Positions 5,393 through 6,537 of a stretch of 6,537 nucleotides of DNA are shown one piece after another. Each line of letters begins with the position of its first letter. Position 1 is the first letter of the stretch. The stretch lies in the NCBI GenBank assembly GCA_023382135.1, contig JAMCQK010000070.1:1-6537 (forward strand). Reading direction: 5' to 3'. The notes beneath the pieces are model-generated. The model had not been told where the DNA came from. It worked only from the letters and a program-made list of their open reading frames with translations, and made no database searches. This stretch comes from Deinococcus sp. Its GTDB lineage: Bacteria > Deinococcota > Deinococci > Deinococcales > Thermaceae. The translations under genes were made by a program, and so were the position numbers.

Positions 5393-5634
5393 TGGCTTAC
5401 ACGCTGTTGATCCGTCAAGGGTGTGGTCTTTGTGAGGAGGCGAGGCGGGGCCTCGAGGCCCAGGGCCTTCCATTTGAAACCCAGGATATCGACCGCGCCC
5501 CCGCTCTCTTTTCGTTGTACACCTTCCGCGTCCCCGTACTGCTCAAAGACCAGCAGCCGGTGATGGAAGGACATTTCGACCATGCCTTGCTCTCAAAACT
5601 TCTGTTCACGGAGGCTACATGGATCCCAACATGA
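5392..5634 (+). CDS. small glutaredoxin-like thiol-disulfide protein (DUF836 type)
   Basis: An 80-residue thioredoxin-fold protein. The first strand YTLLIRQ (3-9) leads into the redox motif C11-G-L-C14 at the start of helix 1. FETQDID (28-34) is the second strand, and RVPVLL (46-51) holds P48, the cis-proline typical of thioredoxin folds. The length and the CxLC motif fit the glutaredoxin-like DUF836 family, a cytosolic group whose electron donor and targets are generally unknown. The start is the ATG of the TGATG overlap with the DUF456 gene; GAGGG ten bases upstream is a usable but long-spaced ribosome-binding site. It overlaps the following lgt start by 16 bp, so the three genes almost certainly share a transcript. 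No membrane segment or signal peptide is seen. Confidence 0.85.
   Translation: MAYTLLIRQGCGLCEEARRGLEAQGLPFETQDIDRAPALFSLYTFRVPVLLKDQQPVMEGHFDHALLSKLLFTEATWIPT
5610..5614 (+). promoter_or_regulatory. ribosome-binding site GGAGG inside the glutaredoxin gene, for lgt
   Basis: GGAGG lies four bases before the ATG at 5619 and sixteen before the in-frame ATG at 5631. It supports 5619 as the lgt start although this overlaps the upstream gene. Confidence 0.65.
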
Positions 5635-6536
5635 TCGAGATCGGCAACTTCCGCATTGCCTGGTACGGCTTCTTCCTCACCCTGTCCATCTTTGCCGCCC
5701 TGGAATGGGCCAAGCGTTACCTGAAACGCTGGGGCTACGACCCGGACCAGTTTGAACGAACCGCTTTTTGGGCGGTGATCTGGGGCGTGGTGGGCGCCCG
5801 CCTGGGCTACGTGCTGACCAGTCCAAGCCAGTATCTGAAAGACCCCGTGGAGATTTTTTATATCTGGCATGGGGGGCTTTCGTTCCACGGCGGGATTATC
5901 GGCGGCCTCTTGGTCTTCATCTACTATAGCCGCCGTTACCGGGCACCGCTCATGCCCTATCTGGACGCGGTCACGCCGGGAGTAGCGCTGGGGATTATCG
6001 CGGGCCGGCTGGGAAACTTTATGAATGGCTCTGACACCGTCGGCAGGCTGACTACTCTGCCATTTCCCTTTGGCTTCACCTGGCCCAAATCGGCCAGCGG
6101 ATTTCCAGGTGTTTGCCCGGGAATCAACGACATTAGCGAAGTCTACAAGTGTGCTCCCGAGGCCTTGGTCCGGGGCCCGGTGCATCTTACCCAGTGGTAC
6201 GGAGTGGCCATCGGCCTGATTCTGGTGTTCCTGACCCTGCGCTGGCTGGCTCAAAAACGGGCTTTCGGTTACGCGTTCTGGCAGTTTGTGCTCTGGTACA
6301 GCCTGCTGCGCTCGGTGCTGGAAGAGACCTTCCGACTCAATCCACTGGTGTGGAAGGTCTACCAGAACGACCAGATAGGAATTGGGTTGTTCACGCTCAC
6401 CCAACTGGTCTCGATCCCGCTGGTGCTGCTGGCGCTTTTTATGCTCCGGAAGCTTCCTCCGGGAGAAAGAGCGGCTACGGTACCTGTGCTCTCACCCGCG
6501 GGCCAGGCAAGCGCCAAGGCAAAAAAGAAACTATAG
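5619..6536 (+). CDS. lgt: prolipoprotein diacylglyceryl transferase Lgt, variant motifs
   Basis: A 305-residue polytopic inner-membrane enzyme that transfers diacylglyceryl from phosphatidylglycerol to the lipobox cysteine of prolipoproteins, the first step of lipoprotein maturation. Visible are IAWYGFF (13-19) with the conserved YG, GGLSFHGGIIGG (85-96) with H90 matching E. coli H103, and the Lgt signature region GRLGNFMNG (129-137) with R130 and N133 matching R143 and N146. R231-x3-E235-x-x-x-R239 matches the C-terminal helix motif. Two departures stand out: the signature glutamate is replaced by SDT with one extra residue (137-142), and the usual HPSQLYE reads HLTQWYG (189-195). A loop of about 35 residues (150-185) carries C166 and C178. 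The tail after 280 is hydrophilic and ends KAKKKL. The core motifs make Lgt secure; activity with these changes is inferred. It closes the operon and stops one base before the window end. Confidence 0.93.
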   Translation: MDPNMIEIGNFRIAWYGFFLTLSIFAALEWAKRYLKRWGYDPDQFERTAFWAVIWGVVGARLGYVLTSPSQYLKDPVEIFYIWHGGLSFHGGIIGGLLVFIYYSRRYRAPLMPYLDAVTPGVALGIIAGRLGNFMNGSDTVGRLTTLPFPFGFTWPKSASGFPGVCPGINDISEVYKCAPEALVRGPVHLTQWYGVAIGLILVFLTLRWLAQKRAFGYAFWQFVLWYSLLRSVLEETFRLNPLVWKVYQNDQIGIGLFTLTQLVSIPLVLLALFMLRKLPPGERAATVPVLSPAGQASAKAKKKL

Positions 6537-6537
6537 C

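Noticed and set aside
5415..6404. 329-codon open frame on the minus strand
   Set aside because: It lies antisense to the glutaredoxin and lgt genes. Its translation is polar and low in family-like motifs, as expected for a shadow of GC-rich coding DNA.

Overview
The window is GC-rich (about 60% by eye) bacterial chromosomal DNA. Codon use, the compact layout, one -10-like box placed six bases before an ATG, and gene content (YwiC-like, DUF502, DUF456, an unusual Lgt) suggest a thermophile of the Deinococcus-Thermus line. Meiothermus fits better than Thermus because the GC content is moderate. This assignment is an inference, not a database match. I see no rRNA, tRNA, CRISPR array or intact transposase.

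Layout. Bases 1-86 hold three to four degenerate copies of a roughly 22-bp direct repeat that run off the left edge. Bases 91-1470 (minus) encode an acetyl-CoA hydrolase/4-hydroxybutyrate CoA-transferase family enzyme. Next comes a tight block of genes on alternating strands: a protoglobin-like heme protein with a MoaD/ThiS-like C-terminal tail (1547-2389, plus), a small cupin (2386-2670, minus), a four-helix membrane protein resembling helix X of heme-copper oxidase subunit I (2699-3133, plus), and a YwiC-like membrane protein (3144-3944, minus). A 237-bp noncoding stretch (3945-4181) with inverted repeats follows. Then come a DUF502 membrane protein (4182-4826, minus) and, divergent from it, a plus-strand operon of overlapping or closely linked genes: DUF456 membrane protein (4919-5392), glutaredoxin-like protein (5392-5634) and Lgt prolipoprotein diacylglyceryl transferase (5619-6536).

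How the genes may work together. The right half is envelope housekeeping: Lgt begins lipoprotein maturation, and the two DUF proteins are conserved membrane proteins of unknown function. The middle block (1547-3944) is the most interesting part. It combines a predicted gas-binding globin, a protein that keeps the HxH heme-ligand pair of heme-copper oxidases, and a YwiC-like protein, whose Bacillus subtilis namesake lies among nitrate-respiration genes. A role in sensing or handling O2 or NO is a reasonable hypothesis. The genes are not one operon, and only proximity and family knowledge link them.
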